From: Thioalkalivibrio sp. ALE31
GTDB taxonomy: Bacteria > Pseudomonadota > Gammaproteobacteria > Ectothiorhodospirales > Ectothiorhodospiraceae
DNA length: 64,000 nucleotides
Assembly: GCF_000377405.1 (NCBI RefSeq)
Contig: NZ_KB905022.1
Location: 62,001 to 126,000 of the forward strand
Direction of reading: 5' to 3'
The translations under genes were made by a program, and so were the position numbers. Positions 43,892 through 52,872 of the stretch are shown here, piece by piece (within the stretch, counting starts at the first letter, position 1; each line of letters opens with the position of its first letter). The notes beneath the pieces are model-generated. The model was not told the DNA's origin. It made no database searches and saw nothing but the letters and a program-made list of their open reading frames with translations.

Positions 43892-45526
43892 TTACGCGAT
43901 GCGGTAGGCGGAGGCCAGGTCGCGCACGCGCGAGGCGATGTCCGCGACTTCCTGGCTGGCGGTCGCGGTCTGGCGCGAGCCATTGGCGGTGTCACCGGTG
44001 ATGTCGTTGATCGCGTAGATGTTGCGGTTGATCTCCTCGGCCACGGCGTTCTGTTCTTCCGCGGCGCTCGCGATCTGCGTGGTCATGTCGCTGATCCGGC
44101 CGATGGCCTGGACGATGGATTCCAGTGCCTGGCCGGCGCGCTCGGCATCGTTGCTGGTGGCCTCCGCCATCTCGCGTCCGCGACCCATGGCGGTGACCGC
44201 ATTGCGGGTGCCCGCCTGCAGGGCCTCGATCATCGCCTGGATGTCGGCGGTGGAGTCCTGGGTGCGCGAGGCGAGGGTGCGGACCTCGTCGGCGACCACC
44301 GCAAAGCCGCGGCCCTGTTCGCCCGCGCGGGCGGCCTCGATCGCCGCGTTCAGGGCCAGCAGGTTGGTCTGCTCCGCGATCCCGCGGATCACGTCCAGCA
44401 CCGAGCCGATCTGCTGACCTTTCTCGTCCAGGTTGCGCACGGTTTCTTCGATGGTGGCGACCTCGCCGGACAGGCGGCCGATGTCGCTGACGACGGTACG
44501 CACGACCTCGCCGCCCGCGCGCGACTCCTGGTCGGCTTCCTGGCTGGAGGAGGCGGCATCGGAGGCGTTGCGCGCGACCTCCTGAACCGTCGCCGCCATC
44601 TCGTTCATCGCGGTCGAGACCTGCTCGGTCTGCGAACGCTGCTGGTCAATGTTGCCGTCGGTCTGCGCGCTGACCGCGGACAACTGCTCGGCGGCCGAGG
44701 CCATCTGGTCGGTCAGGGTGCGCAGCTCGCGGATGGAGTCCTGGAACTGGTCGAGCATGCTGTTCAGGGCGGTCGCGGTCGCGCCGATCTCGTCGTCCGC
44801 ACCGACATTCACCCGGCGCGACAGGTCATGGTCGCCAGCAATCCCCTCCAGCGTCTGGCGCATGTGCGCGATCGGGAGCGCTACCGACCGATAGGTCCAC
44901 ACCCCGGTAATTACGACCCCGATCAGGACCAGCAGCATCAGGGCGCCGCTGCGCACCAGCACCTGGGTGTAGAACTCCGATACCCGTTCGGCTTCCGCAC
45001 CGGCCACGTCGATCTGCAGGTCGACCAGCTCGGTGATCTGGTCGCTGATCGGGTCGATGCTGTCGTACAGCGGGCCGTTGAAGGCATCGAGCTCGCCCTG
45101 CACATTGCCCGACATCCCGCCCAGCGCCGCCTCCAGGCGATCCAGGTCCGCGTTCGCCGCGCGGAACAGGGAGCGGGCGCCATCGGCGAGTTCCTGTTCC
45201 CGGGGCGTCAGCGTCGTGGCCAGGTAGGCCTCCCAGATCGTGGCGATCTCCGTGCGCGCTTCGCGCACGTCGGCCAGGGCCTCTTCCGCGGTCATGCGCC
45301 CGGCATCGGCCTTGTTCACGGCATCGATGACCAGCACCGCGTAGTTGTCCGCGATGGTCTTCAACTGCTGCAGGGGCACGACCCGGTCGTGGTAGATGTT
45401 CTGCACGCCTTCTTCGATATTGGCCGTGCCGCGGGCGGCCAGGGCCGCCAGCAGCAGGAGCGCGGCCACGGGCACCACGATGGTGATGACCAGCTTGGAT
45501 CGAACGGACAGCGAGCGGAGGTTCAT
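43892..45526 (-). CDS. Methyl-accepting chemotaxis protein
   Basis: A 544-aa chemoreceptor. It has an N-terminal helix ([20 protein letters not shown]), a periplasmic four-helix-bundle-like sensor (about 35-185), a second helix ([18 protein letters not shown]), a HAMP domain ([16 protein letters not shown]) and a long cytoplasmic coiled coil. The signalling tip is canonical ([35 protein letters not shown]). No CheR-binding pentapeptide is present. The ligand is unknown; energy or sulfur taxis would fit the setting but is a guess. Start at 45526 begins [12 protein letters not shown]. Confidence 0.95.
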   Translation of the reverse strand: MNLRSLSVRSKLVITIVVPVAALLLLAALAARGTANIEEGVQNIYHDRVVPLQQLKTIADNYAVLVIDAVNKADAGRMTAEEALADVREARTEIATIWEAYLATTLTPREQELADGARSLFRAANADLDRLEAALGGMSGNVQGELDAFNGPLYDSIDPISDQITELVDLQIDVAGAEAERVSEFYTQVLVRSGALMLLVLIGVVITGVWTYRSVALPIAHMRQTLEGIAGDHDLSRRVNVGADDEIGATATALNSMLDQFQDSIRELRTLTDQMASAAEQLSAVSAQTDGNIDQQRSQTEQVSTAMNEMAATVQEVARNASDAASSSQEADQESRAGGEVVRTVVSDIGRLSGEVATIEETVRNLDEKGQQIGSVLDVIRGIAEQTNLLALNAAIEAARAGEQGRGFAVVADEVRTLASRTQDSTADIQAMIEALQAGTRNAVTAMGRGREMAEATSNDAERAGQALESIVQAIGRISDMTTQIASAAEEQNAVAEEINRNIYAINDITGDTANGSRQTATASQEVADIASRVRDLASAYRIA

Positions 45527-45837
45527 GGGCGGGTCCTTGTATGGCCTGGAAGGGGTAAGCCCGAGGTACCGGGCCGGGAAATGCCGATCCATGCAGGCGT
45601 CCGTGCCCCGGTATTCCGGGTGCTGGCGTCGTGCGCGGACGGCTGCGGTGTTACCGGCAGGTGCCGCGCCTTGTTCGCGCGCATGGCAGCGGACGCCACC
45701 GGCGGCGGCATTACCCTGATGACAGATTAAACGGCCCCGCGCGCCAAACCTTGAGCCACATCAACCGTGCCGAGGGTCGCCCAAGGTGGTGGGTCGCCGG
45801 TCGGGCCGGTACCCGCGGTCCTGGCCCGGCCGCCATC
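45527..45837. other. Intergenic region upstream of the chemoreceptor
   Basis: About 311 bp, GC-rich, without a convincing gene. It should carry the chemoreceptor promoter. TTGAGCCACATCAA at 45751-45764 is one mismatch from the FNR/Anr consensus TTGAT-N4-ATCAA, though its distance from the start (225 nt) makes it uncertain. Confidence 0.4.
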
Positions 45838-46476
45838 TCATTCCGGGTCGCGCCCGCTGGTCGATGCCAGTGTCTCGCGGATCCGCCGTAGGTCGCGTAC
45901 GTACTCCAGCATGGCCATCATGGCGTCGGCGAACAGGTAGGCCCCGAACAGGATCATCCCGGCCGCAAACAGCCCGGCCAGCGGCCACAGGAGGGCTGCA
46001 AGCACGGCCAGTGCCCAGCCGATTGCTTCCACCTGTTCCGCTTCAAGCCCGAACGCGGCAACGGCTGCGCCCGCGAAGGGCTCTGCGGCCGTCAGGGAGA
46101 TCACCGACAGGGCCAGCGCGAACAGGGCCACGCCGGTTGCCAGCAACTCGCCCGCCAGCCGCATGCAGACGACAACGCAGGTGATGGCGGGATAGTCCCG
46201 GGTATCCAGTGCTCCCAGTGCCCGGGCGCGTCGCCACAACAACGCGACCCAAGCGACTACGGCTATCCCGAACAGGATCTGCAGCAGGATCAGGGAGACG
46301 TGCGGCCATGGGAGCTCCGGTGTCTCCTGCGCCAGCATCCAGAAGGCCAGCGAGGCCAGCAGTCCGCCGAGGCCCGTCAGGGCGGCGATGCCGCGAAGCG
46401 CCCAGCCGGCCAGGCGTTGCAGGGGAAGCGTGCCTTCGGTTCCACCGGTAGTCTCGTCGGTCAAGGGGGCCTCCAT
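45838..46476 (-). CDS. Uncharacterised integral membrane protein
   Basis: A 212-aa protein with about five hydrophobic segments (ALTGLGGLLASLAFWML, VSLILLQILFGIAVVAWVALLW, LLATGVALFALALSVISL, LAVLAALLWPLAGLFAAGMI) and a basic C-terminal tail. No known family recognised. It lies upstream of the chemoreceptor on the same strand but 311 nt away, so it may or may not share a transcript. Confidence 0.65.
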   Translation of the reverse strand: MEAPLTDETTGGTEGTLPLQRLAGWALRGIAALTGLGGLLASLAFWMLAQETPELPWPHVSLILLQILFGIAVVAWVALLWRRARALGALDTRDYPAITCVVVCMRLAGELLATGVALFALALSVISLTAAEPFAGAAVAAFGLEAEQVEAIGWALAVLAALLWPLAGLFAAGMILFGAYLFADAMMAMLEYVRDLRRIRETLASTSGRDPE

Positions 46477-46740
46477 GGGGGACGATTGCCCTTGCGATAG
46501 TGCCCGAAAATCGCCTCAAGCAGGCGAGAGGCCGGTGATTCGGCCGGCGCGTACAACCACGGGGCCCAATGCACGCGGCATGGACTGGTGTGTGGGGGGC
46601 GCTGCAGGGCCAGCGCGCGTGCGCGTCGGGCTTCGGGCCTTTTGCAATCATGCGGTGTTTGGCGAAATCTATCGGGGCCAGGGGCGCCTGCTTAAGCGAA
46701 CCCCGTGCGCCCTTACAACCCCGACGCAAAAGGAGCCTGC

Positions 46741-47163
46741 ATGGCGAACGAGACGGACGATCCAAAGCTGGAGATCAGCGTCAACGCGGCCCGCGAGCTG
46801 GTGGATATTGGTCTGGCGGTGCTGCTGGATATCCGTCAGCCCTTCGAGCTGGAACTGGAGGGCGAGGTGGAAGGGGCGGTCCCGGTGCCCCTGTTCCGCC
46901 TGAAGCAGCTACTGGGTCGGGGCCTGTCGGAGGAAGAGCAGGAGCTGCTGGACGCGGACGAGCCGGACGATCGCGATTTCCAGCACTTCATCTCCCTGAT
47001 TAACCGGCATCACGTCACCCAGGACCAGATCCTGCTGTGCCTGTGCAACAGCGGCCGGCGCAGCCTGCGCGCCGCCGAGCTGCTGCGGGACCTGGGGTAT
47101 ACCCGCTGCCTTTCGGTTCGCGAAGGCTTTCGCGAGTGGCCCCGCGACGCCGCTACCGAATAA
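46741..47163 (+). CDS. Rhodanese-like domain protein, cytosolic
   Basis: A 140-aa single rhodanese domain without signal peptide. The active-site loop is CNSGRRS with Cys102 as the sulfur carrier, preceded by LLCL; LLDIRQPFELELEG forms the CH2A-like strand. A charged insertion (ELLDADEPDDRDFQHFISL) lies in the middle. It could transfer sulfane sulfur to cytosolic acceptors. A strong AAAAGGAG precedes the ATG. Confidence 0.9.
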   Translation: MANETDDPKLEISVNAARELVDIGLAVLLDIRQPFELELEGEVEGAVPVPLFRLKQLLGRGLSEEEQELLDADEPDDRDFQHFISLINRHHVTQDQILLCLCNSGRRSLRAAELLRDLGYTRCLSVREGFREWPRDAATE

Positions 47164-47297
47164 GGCGCGTATTCGCCTGCCTACCTCGTTGACGGCAATG
47201 CGCCGAGACCCGGCGCATTGCGCAAAGGCTTGTCGTTCTGCCCGCCCGTTGGAACGAGCCCGGGGCGTCAAGCCCGAATGGCAGGGATCGGCTGCCC

Positions 47298-47777
47298 TCA
47301 GTGACCGTGCGTCTCGTGCGCGTCCACCGGCTCTTCGAACGCGATGAACAGGATGCAGTCCTCGTCCGAGATGCAGTGGGTGGTGTGTGCCAGGCGCGGC
47401 GGGCCATAGGCGTAGGTCCCGGGTCGAAGCACCACCGGTTCCTGGTCGTCGTAGTCCACCTGCATCTCGCCCTGGACCAGCACCATGCGCTCGGCGCTGG
47501 TGTGCCAGTGGTGGGGCGCGGTGCTGTTGCCGGGCAGCAGGAAGAACACATCGGCGTTGGGCTCGGCCGGGTCGCCCTGGAGGACAGCCAGGCGGCAGTC
47601 GTCGGGCATGAAGGCCGGGCAGGGGTTCCATTCGAGATCGGGGGCGTCCGGCGCCCAGATAAAGGCCTGGCCGTCGTCGGCCGCCAGGCTCGCCAAGGGG
47701 GCGGCCAGGGCGAGCGCGGCGGCCCATGCAGCCAGGCGGCGAAGCGTTCCCGTGGGCCGGATCGAGTGGTCGTACAT
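47298..47777 (-). CDS. Secreted cupin domain protein
   Basis: A 159-aa protein with a signal peptide (to about residue 33) and a cupin fold. Motif 1 is PHHWHTSAERMVLVQGEM (HxH, E, G pattern) and motif 2 is GTYAYGPPRLAHTTHC, so the metal site looks intact. A pair of cysteines (NPCPAFMPDDC) could form a disulfide. Substrate unknown. ATG at 47777 is chosen for the AGGAGGTG upstream. Confidence 0.85.
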   Translation of the reverse strand: MYDHSIRPTGTLRRLAAWAAALALAAPLASLAADDGQAFIWAPDAPDLEWNPCPAFMPDDCRLAVLQGDPAEPNADVFFLLPGNSTAPHHWHTSAERMVLVQGEMQVDYDDQEPVVLRPGTYAYGPPRLAHTTHCISDEDCILFIAFEEPVDAHETHGH

Positions 47778-48383
47778 GAGGCACCTCCTGGGGTCCATGG
47801 CTTGGCCGGCCGCGGGCCGGGCGTAGCCTTTTCTCCGTCATGGGCCCCGCCACAGGGATGCGTGCGCGCGGCCTTTATCCAGGATTCTGGCTTGGCCCGG
47901 TCGGGGTGGCTTCCACAATCTTGCGGCGGGGGAGCGGATGTTGCGGTTACCACGTCGCACCTTCGCTACTGCGGCAGTGGTTCCGTACGCGCGCACCGAG
48001 GGGGCCGTACCGAAGGGGTCAGACCATGCCTTTTGCCCGTCCCGTGTTGCGGGCACAAGAGCCAAGGTCTGCCCCCCGGTTGCCCGTGGGAGCCTGCTTG
48101 CAGGCGAAGCTCCTGCCCGTGCTGGATGTAGCAGGGGCCAGAGCCTCAATGGGTTGGCATGAAGCGAAAGGCAAGGTCGGACCCGTTGATTCTGCGGATC
48201 GCGCCAGCCTCGAATAACGGTGGGGAGCGAAGATGGGTCTCACGTTCGCGCCTTCGCTATAGCGCTGGACCGTCGCTGGTCCAGCCTTGGCCTTCGCAGC
48301 AGACGGCGGCGCGTACTGCTGGCGCCGCCGTCACCCTGTAAACCGGGTCGCTTGCAAGGGGCGCGTTCACCCAGGCGCTGACG
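47778..48383. repeat. Palindrome-rich non-coding region
   Basis: About 600 bp without a believable gene. It holds a GGGGTCAG/CTTGCC-type inverted repeat (48011-48077), a REP-like CCTGCTTGCAGGCGAAGCTC (48087-48120), GCTGGACC-GTCGCT-GGTCCAGC (48264-48285) and GACGGCGGCGC-GTACTGCT-GGCGCCGCCGTC (48302-48333). The last two are near the 3' end of the OsmC gene and may serve as its terminator. Confidence 0.6.
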
Positions 48384-48965
48384 TCAGGCCGCCGACCGCC
48401 CGGCATGAGAGACCCGTTCGATCCTGACGGGGACCGGTCGGCAGACCGTGTTGCAGACCGGCGAGTGGTCCTGCGCAAACCCGAGCAGGTCGTCCAGTTC
48501 TTGCTCGCTGCAGTCCGCGTCGATCTGCATCTGGATGGCGATGTCCTGGTAGCCCGCAGGGACCTCGTCATTAAGCGCCAGAAGACCTTCCAGATTGATC
48601 GTTCCTTTCAGCTCGGTCGAAAGCGAATGGATACGAATACCCCGGGCGGTGGCGTGCAGCACGGTCGTCGTGGTCACGCATCCCGCCAGTGCATGGAGCA
48701 GGTATTCAACCGGGTTGGCGCCCTCGTTTTTGCCGAGTAGTACCGGCGGTTCCCCGTTGGTGAATTCCCACCCGGTATCCCGCGAGGCGTCTTCGGCACC
48801 CGCACCATAGAAGTCCTTGATGGTCGATCGATTCTCGCCTCCGCTGATCCAGGTGTTGCGGGCGCGGAACTCGAACTGCGCGAGTTCGCGGTTGTCCTGC
48901 AGGGCCTGCACGGTCGTGGTCATCTGATCCACGTTCAGGCCGTTCATCGTGTTCTGCGTGTTCAT
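48384..48965 (-). CDS. OsmC family peroxiredoxin-like protein
   Basis: A 193-aa protein of the OsmC/Ohr superfamily. The two redox cysteines are placed as in the family: LAGCVTTTTVL and SPVCNTVCRPV, with a GxxPVEYLLHAL helix before the first. These proteins reduce organic or other peroxides or bind persulfides in the cytosol. It is divergent from a GlxA/AraC regulator, a pairing that suggests regulation by that protein. Confidence 0.9.
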   Translation of the reverse strand: MNTQNTMNGLNVDQMTTTVQALQDNRELAQFEFRARNTWISGGENRSTIKDFYGAGAEDASRDTGWEFTNGEPPVLLGKNEGANPVEYLLHALAGCVTTTTVLHATARGIRIHSLSTELKGTINLEGLLALNDEVPAGYQDIAIQMQIDADCSEQELDDLLGFAQDHSPVCNTVCRPVPVRIERVSHAGRSAA

Positions 48966-49099
48966 GGCTGTTCTCCGTTTGAGAAGGGACCATTGCGCGC
49001 CATCGGATGGTGACGCAGCTTTAGGCTATAACCGGGGAATCGACCGCATAAGCGGCAGACGAGCCAGAAGCGTGGCGTTCGTGCCACCGGAGGACGCAG

Positions 49100-50155
49100 A
49101 TGAGCCGCTCGGACATGCCTGTCGAGGTGCTGATCGTTGCCGTCCCCGAAACCGCAGGTTCCGCGCTGTACGGCATGGTGGACGTGCTGTCGGCCGCCGG
49201 GAATCTCTGGCAACGCCTTCGCCATGAGCCCGTCAGCCAGGCCGGGTTTCGGGTGCGCATCGTCGCCCGCGAACGCAAGCCTTTTCTGTGCGGAAACGAC
49301 ATTCCGGTGCAGCCGCATTGCGCGATTCGCGACCAGCCGGAGGCGTCCATCGTGATCCTGCCCGAGCTGTGGCTGGGCCCGGATGAATCCTTCCATGGCC
49401 GGTACCCGGAACTGATGCGCTGGGTTCGCGACTGTTACGAGGGCGGGAAATCGATCTACTCGGCCTGTTCCGGCACCATCATGCTGGCCGAAACGGGTCT
49501 GTTGGCCGGGTGTGCCGCCACCTCGCACTGGGGGTATCAGGACCTGTTCCGGCGCGACTATCCGGAAGTACGATTCCTGCCCGAACCCAATCTGGTCCTG
49601 GCGGACCCATCGGGGCGGATGGTCAGTGCCGGGGGTACCACGTCCTGGCACGATCTGGCCTTGCATATCATCGCGCGCCATCTGGGCCCGGTGGAGGCCA
49701 TCCGCATCGCCAAGGTGTATCTACTCAAGTGGCACGATGAAGGCCAGGGGCCTTATACCCCGCTGGTGCTGAAATCCGACCATACCGACGCCCGAATGCG
49801 GCAGTGCGAGGACTGGCTGGGCCAGCATTTTGCCGAACACTCCGCGATCCGCTTGCTCACCGAGGAATCCGGCCTGGCCGAACGCACCCTGAAGCGGCGT
49901 TTCAAGCAGGCCACCGGCGTATCCCTGGTGCATTACCTGCAGAACCTGCGTATCGAAAGGGCCAAACACCTGCTCGAGACTACGACGATGTCCATCGAGG
50001 AGATCAGCTTTGCTGTCGGATACGAGGACGTATCTTTTTGTCGGGAGCTGTTCCGGCGGCTGACGGGCACCACCCCGGGGCGTTATCGCAGGCTCTTCTT
50101 TGCCGGCACGGACCTGGATGCCCGGCAGGCCCATCCGGACAAGGCCGCGAGCTGA
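49100..50155 (+). CDS. GlxA-type AraC family transcriptional regulator
   Basis: A 351-aa regulator. The N-terminal half is a DJ-1/PfpI-like (GATase1) domain (VEVLIVAVPETAGSALYGM) with a cysteine in the nucleophile-elbow position (IYSACSGTIMLAETG). The C-terminal half has two AraC helix-turn-helix units (ESGLAERTLKRRFKQATG and MSIEEISFAVGYEDVSFCRE). It probably senses a small molecule and controls the divergent OsmC gene. Start at 49100 (MSRSDMPVEVLI). Confidence 0.92.
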   Translation: MSRSDMPVEVLIVAVPETAGSALYGMVDVLSAAGNLWQRLRHEPVSQAGFRVRIVARERKPFLCGNDIPVQPHCAIRDQPEASIVILPELWLGPDESFHGRYPELMRWVRDCYEGGKSIYSACSGTIMLAETGLLAGCAATSHWGYQDLFRRDYPEVRFLPEPNLVLADPSGRMVSAGGTTSWHDLALHIIARHLGPVEAIRIAKVYLLKWHDEGQGPYTPLVLKSDHTDARMRQCEDWLGQHFAEHSAIRLLTEESGLAERTLKRRFKQATGVSLVHYLQNLRIERAKHLLETTTMSIEEISFAVGYEDVSFCRELFRRLTGTTPGRYRRLFFAGTDLDARQAHPDKAAS

Positions 50156-50195
50156 AGACTGGATAGGGTCAAGATGGGTGTCCCCTTCGCAGGCC

Positions 50196-50325
50196 GACAC
50201 CGTCATCGCGAGGCGCGCAGCGCCGTGGCGATCGCTGACGGGATGCCCGGGCGCTGGCCGAGGCGGACGTCGGGGGCTGCGTTTGGAGATGGCCACGGCC
50301 CCTGCGGGGCCTCGCCATGACGGGG
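50196..50325. repeat. Dispersed GTCATCGCGAG-type repeat, copy B
   Basis: Begins CACCGTCATCGCGAGGCGCG and ends GGGCCTCGCCATGACGGGG, with a GCGATC/GGCCACGG core between. It fills the gap between the convergent GlxA and Sel1 genes. Related copies lie at 3298-3400 and 51636-51765. Confidence 0.85.
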
Positions 50326-50383
50326 CGGGGGGGCGAGCTGGTCGGCCTCTGCTTGCTGCGCTTCGGCTGCCCGCGCTGGTGGT

Positions 50384-51475
50384 CTAGCGGGAGATCTCGG
50401 CCTTGCGCGCCTCGGCGTCGCGGCGTTGCTCCGGGGTGAGCTGCTGGTGAACGTAGTCGCGGGCCTCCGCGGCCGGTTTGTGGCCCTGATCGGCGGCGCG
50501 CGCGAACCAGACCCAGGCGCCGGGCAGGTCGGCCTCCACGCCACGGCCCTCGGCGAGCACGATGCCCATATTGTACTGGGCCGGGGCCAGCCCCTGCCGC
50601 GCCGAGGCCAGGTACCAGGCGGCCGCGGCCGACTCGTCCTGAGTCACCCCAAGCCCTCGTTCCAGGAGGACACCCAGGTTCGCCTGGGCCTGGGGATGGC
50701 CGGCTTCGGCCGCGGCGCGATACCAGTGGGCCGCCGCCGTCAGGTCTTCCTGCGTGCCGTTGCCGTCGCGGCAGAGGTTGCCCAGGCGGGCGGCGGCGTC
50801 CGGGTCACCGGCCTCGGCGGCTTGCCGATACCAGTGGGCGGCCCCGGCCATGTCCGTTGCCACACCGTCGCCCTGTTCCAGGGCCAGGGCGAGGTTGAAG
50901 GCCGCGTCACGGTGTCCCGCCTCGGCGGCCCGGGCGTAGTACTCGGCTGCCGCAGCCCGGTCGCGCGCGCATCCGCTGCCTTGCTGATGCGCGACGCCGA
51001 GACTGTTCAGGGCGTCGGGGTCGCCGTGCTCCGCGGCGCGTTTCCACCAATGGACGGCCTCGGTGGCGGCGGCCTCGTCGCCCGCGTTCTGCAGCAGCAC
51101 GGCCAGGTTGTTCTGCGCCACGACGTGACCCGCCTCGGCCGCGTGGCCATACCAGTGTCGGGCGGCCTCGGTATCGGCCGGGTCCGCCTTCTCCGCCATC
51201 ACACCCAAGTTAAAGCTGGCATCGCTCAGCCCCTGCGCCGCGGCCTGTTCCCAGTACCCGCGCGCACGCTCGGTATCGGCCTCAAGGCCCAGACCGTCGG
51301 CATACAGAATCCCCATGCCCAACTGGGCCCAGGCGGAGCCCGCCTCGGCACTGGCCGCCCAGAGCTCCCCGGCGGTTCGATAGTCGCCGCGTTCGAACGC
51401 GGCAAAGCCGTCCTGATCGGCTTGGCTCGGCCCTTCGGGCTGTTCCGGATGCGGCGGGTTGGCAGGCGTACCCAT
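50384..51475 (-). CDS. Sel1-like repeat protein
   Basis: A 363-aa protein made of about nine Sel1-like (TPR-like) repeats of 36 residues each, such as AAHWYRQAAEAGDPDAAARL and AAAEYYARAAEAGHRDAAFN. Consensus positions (W/Y-A-A-G-x-A-x-x-L-G) are clear throughout. It has no signal peptide at the chosen start (51475) and a charged C-terminus. Such repeats mediate protein-protein contacts; no specific role can be assigned. Confidence 0.9.
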   Translation of the reverse strand: MGTPANPPHPEQPEGPSQADQDGFAAFERGDYRTAGELWAASAEAGSAWAQLGMGILYADGLGLEADTERARGYWEQAAAQGLSDASFNLGVMAEKADPADTEAARHWYGHAAEAGHVVAQNNLAVLLQNAGDEAAATEAVHWWKRAAEHGDPDALNSLGVAHQQGSGCARDRAAAAEYYARAAEAGHRDAAFNLALALEQGDGVATDMAGAAHWYRQAAEAGDPDAAARLGNLCRDGNGTQEDLTAAAHWYRAAAEAGHPQAQANLGVLLERGLGVTQDESAAAAWYLASARQGLAPAQYNMGIVLAEGRGVEADLPGAWVWFARAADQGHKPAAEARDYVHQQLTPEQRRDAEARKAEISR

Positions 51476-51635
51476 GGCGGTGGTTCTCGCTGGCAATGTT
51501 TGCGGAGCGCCCGAGCATACAGTCTGGCCACCCGTCCGCAAGCAACCCCGGGCGCTGACCGCACGTTGCGGAACGGAAACGATGGGTCTCCTCGTCTTCG
51601 TCGCCCCTCTGAGGTTTCATCACGACGGAGAAGCA

Positions 51636-51765
51636 AACACCGTCATCGCGAGGCGCGTAGCGCCGTGGCGATCTCTGTGGATGTCCTTGGCGCTGATCGA
51701 GGCGGACGTCTGGGGTCGCGTTCGGAGATGGCCACGGCCCCGGCGGGGCCTCGCCATAACGCGGC
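51636..51765. repeat. Dispersed GTCATCGCGAG-type repeat, copy C
   Basis: Begins ACACCGTCATCGCGAGGCGC and ends GGGCCTCGCCATAACGCGG. It shares most blocks with copy B. It lies between the Sel1 gene and the first higA, a 354-bp gap with no other content seen. The nearby GATGGGTCTCCTCGTCTTCG (51580) recurs with one change at 55546. Confidence 0.85.
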
Positions 51766-51829
51766 AGGGAACGTGGGTGTCCTAGTCTTCCGCTCTTGTT
51801 CCTAAGCCGTTAGCGCGCGTTTTCTGCAG

Positions 51830-52147
51830 CTACGCGGCTGGCTGCCCGTTTTCTCTGTGCCCATCGAACCGCATCTTTTGTACGGCGTCCAGCTTCACGC
51901 TCTTACGTGCACACCAGAGGTCGTGCTGATCCTGCATGGCCAGCCAGCTTTCCGGCGAACGGCCGAGCGTTTTGGACAGACGCAGTGCCATCTCGGGACT
52001 CACCCCGCTGCGACCCTGCAGGACGCGCCCCAGGGTGGAAGGCGAGACATCGAGCTTGCTGGCTAGCTGGCGGGCACTAAGTCCAAACGGTTCCAGATAG
52101 ACCTCACGAATGAACTCGCCCGGGTGCGGAGGGTTGTGCATGGTCAT
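51830..52147 (-). CDS. higA: HigA family antitoxin, copy 1
   Basis: A 105-aa XRE-type antitoxin. It opens with the HigA signature NPPHPGEFIREVYLEPFGLS, then a helix-turn-helix (SARQLASKLDVSPSTLGRVL) and the C-terminal SPESWLAMQDQHDLW. HigA normally follows the toxin gene higB; here only a short tail (ending FEDYH, then stop) that resembles the HigB C-terminus lies directly upstream, and a REP-like repeat follows, so the toxin seems deleted. 98 of 105 residues match copy 2. Confidence 0.9.
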   Translation of the reverse strand: MTMHNPPHPGEFIREVYLEPFGLSARQLASKLDVSPSTLGRVLQGRSGVSPEMALRLSKTLGRSPESWLAMQDQHDLWCARKSVKLDAVQKMRFDGHRENGQPAA

Positions 52148-52195
52148 CAGTGATAATCCTCGAAGCCTAAGGCAGTCGTCATAACCGGAAACGCA
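52148..52195 (-). pseudogene. Possible remnant of higB toxin (C-terminal codons only)
   Basis: The last codons before higA copy 1 read GFEDYH then stop, matching the EDYH C-terminus known for HigB toxins. Only about 15 codons remain before a GGGGTCA-type repeat, so this can be at most a fragment. Short matches like this can arise by chance. Confidence 0.35.
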
Positions 52196-52197
52196 CC

Positions 52198-52263
52198 GAA
52201 GGGGTCAAATCTTGCCTTTTGCCCCTGTCGTGGTCCGGAGGCAAAAGGCAAGGCCTGACCCCC
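52198..52263. repeat. Inverted repeat of GGGGTCA...CTTGCCTTTTGCC type
   Basis: GGGGTCAAATCTTGCCTTTT and AAAAGGCAAGGCCTGACCCC pair as a near-perfect long hairpin. Partial forms occur at 48011-48077, 52814-52841 and 53512-53560. A dispersed palindrome common in this window's accessory part. Confidence 0.85.
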
Positions 52264-52415
52264 ATGGCTCATGACCCCCATGGCTCATACACTCGCTCGG
52301 TGATGAAGGACGCCTTAATCGTTCGCACCAAGCAAGTGGGCCTGAAGGTGGGAGGCCTCTTCGTCCCGCCCTGAGAACCATTGCCCGCGACCGCAAGGCC
52401 GACCTCGACTGATCA

Positions 52416-52733
52416 CTACGCGGCTGGCTGCCCGTTTTCTCTGTGTCCGTCGAACCGCATCGGCTGAACGGCGTCCAGCTTCACGCTCTTACGTGCACAC
52501 CAGAGGTCGTGCTGGCCCTGCATGGCCAGCCAGCTTTCCGGCGAACGGCCGAGCGCCTTGGAAAGCCGCAGCGCCATCTCGGCGCTGACCCCACGGCGCC
52601 CCTGCAGGACGCGCCCCAGGGTGGAAGGCGAGACATCGAGCTTGCTGGCCAGCTGGCGGGCACTCAGTCCAAACGGTTCCAGATAGACCTCGCGAATGAA
52701 CTCGCCTGGGTGCGGAGGGTTTTGCATGGCCAT
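52416..52733 (-). CDS. higA: HigA family antitoxin, copy 2
   Basis: A 105-aa XRE antitoxin nearly identical to copy 1 (seven substitutions), with the same 3' flanking DNA, so the two are a recent tandem duplication of about 586 bp offset. The toxin remnant upstream reads GFEDDH and has lost its stop codon, so no toxin gene is present here either. Whether these orphan antitoxins still repress their own promoter or protect against a HigB elsewhere is open. Confidence 0.9.
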   Translation of the reverse strand: MAMQNPPHPGEFIREVYLEPFGLSARQLASKLDVSPSTLGRVLQGRRGVSAEMALRLSKALGRSPESWLAMQGQHDLWCARKSVKLDAVQPMRFDGHRENGQPAA

Positions 52734-52872
52734 CGGTGATCATCCTCGAAGCCTACGGCAATCGTCGTAACCGGAAAGGAAGATGGTGGCCCCCTTCTTC
52801 AGCCGTCGCACGGTAGGGGCAAAAGGCAAGGTCTGAACCCCATGCGTCTAATGTGACCGCAACACCCATGCC

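Noticed and set aside
43874-45730. Open frame opposite the chemoreceptor gene
   Set aside because: The chemoreceptor is unmistakable and the antisense translation is repetitive and family-less.
45751-45764. FNR/Anr-like box TTGAGCCACATCAA
   Set aside because: One mismatch and a distance of 225 nt from the chemoreceptor start; a single such word can occur by chance, so it is only noted in the region entry.
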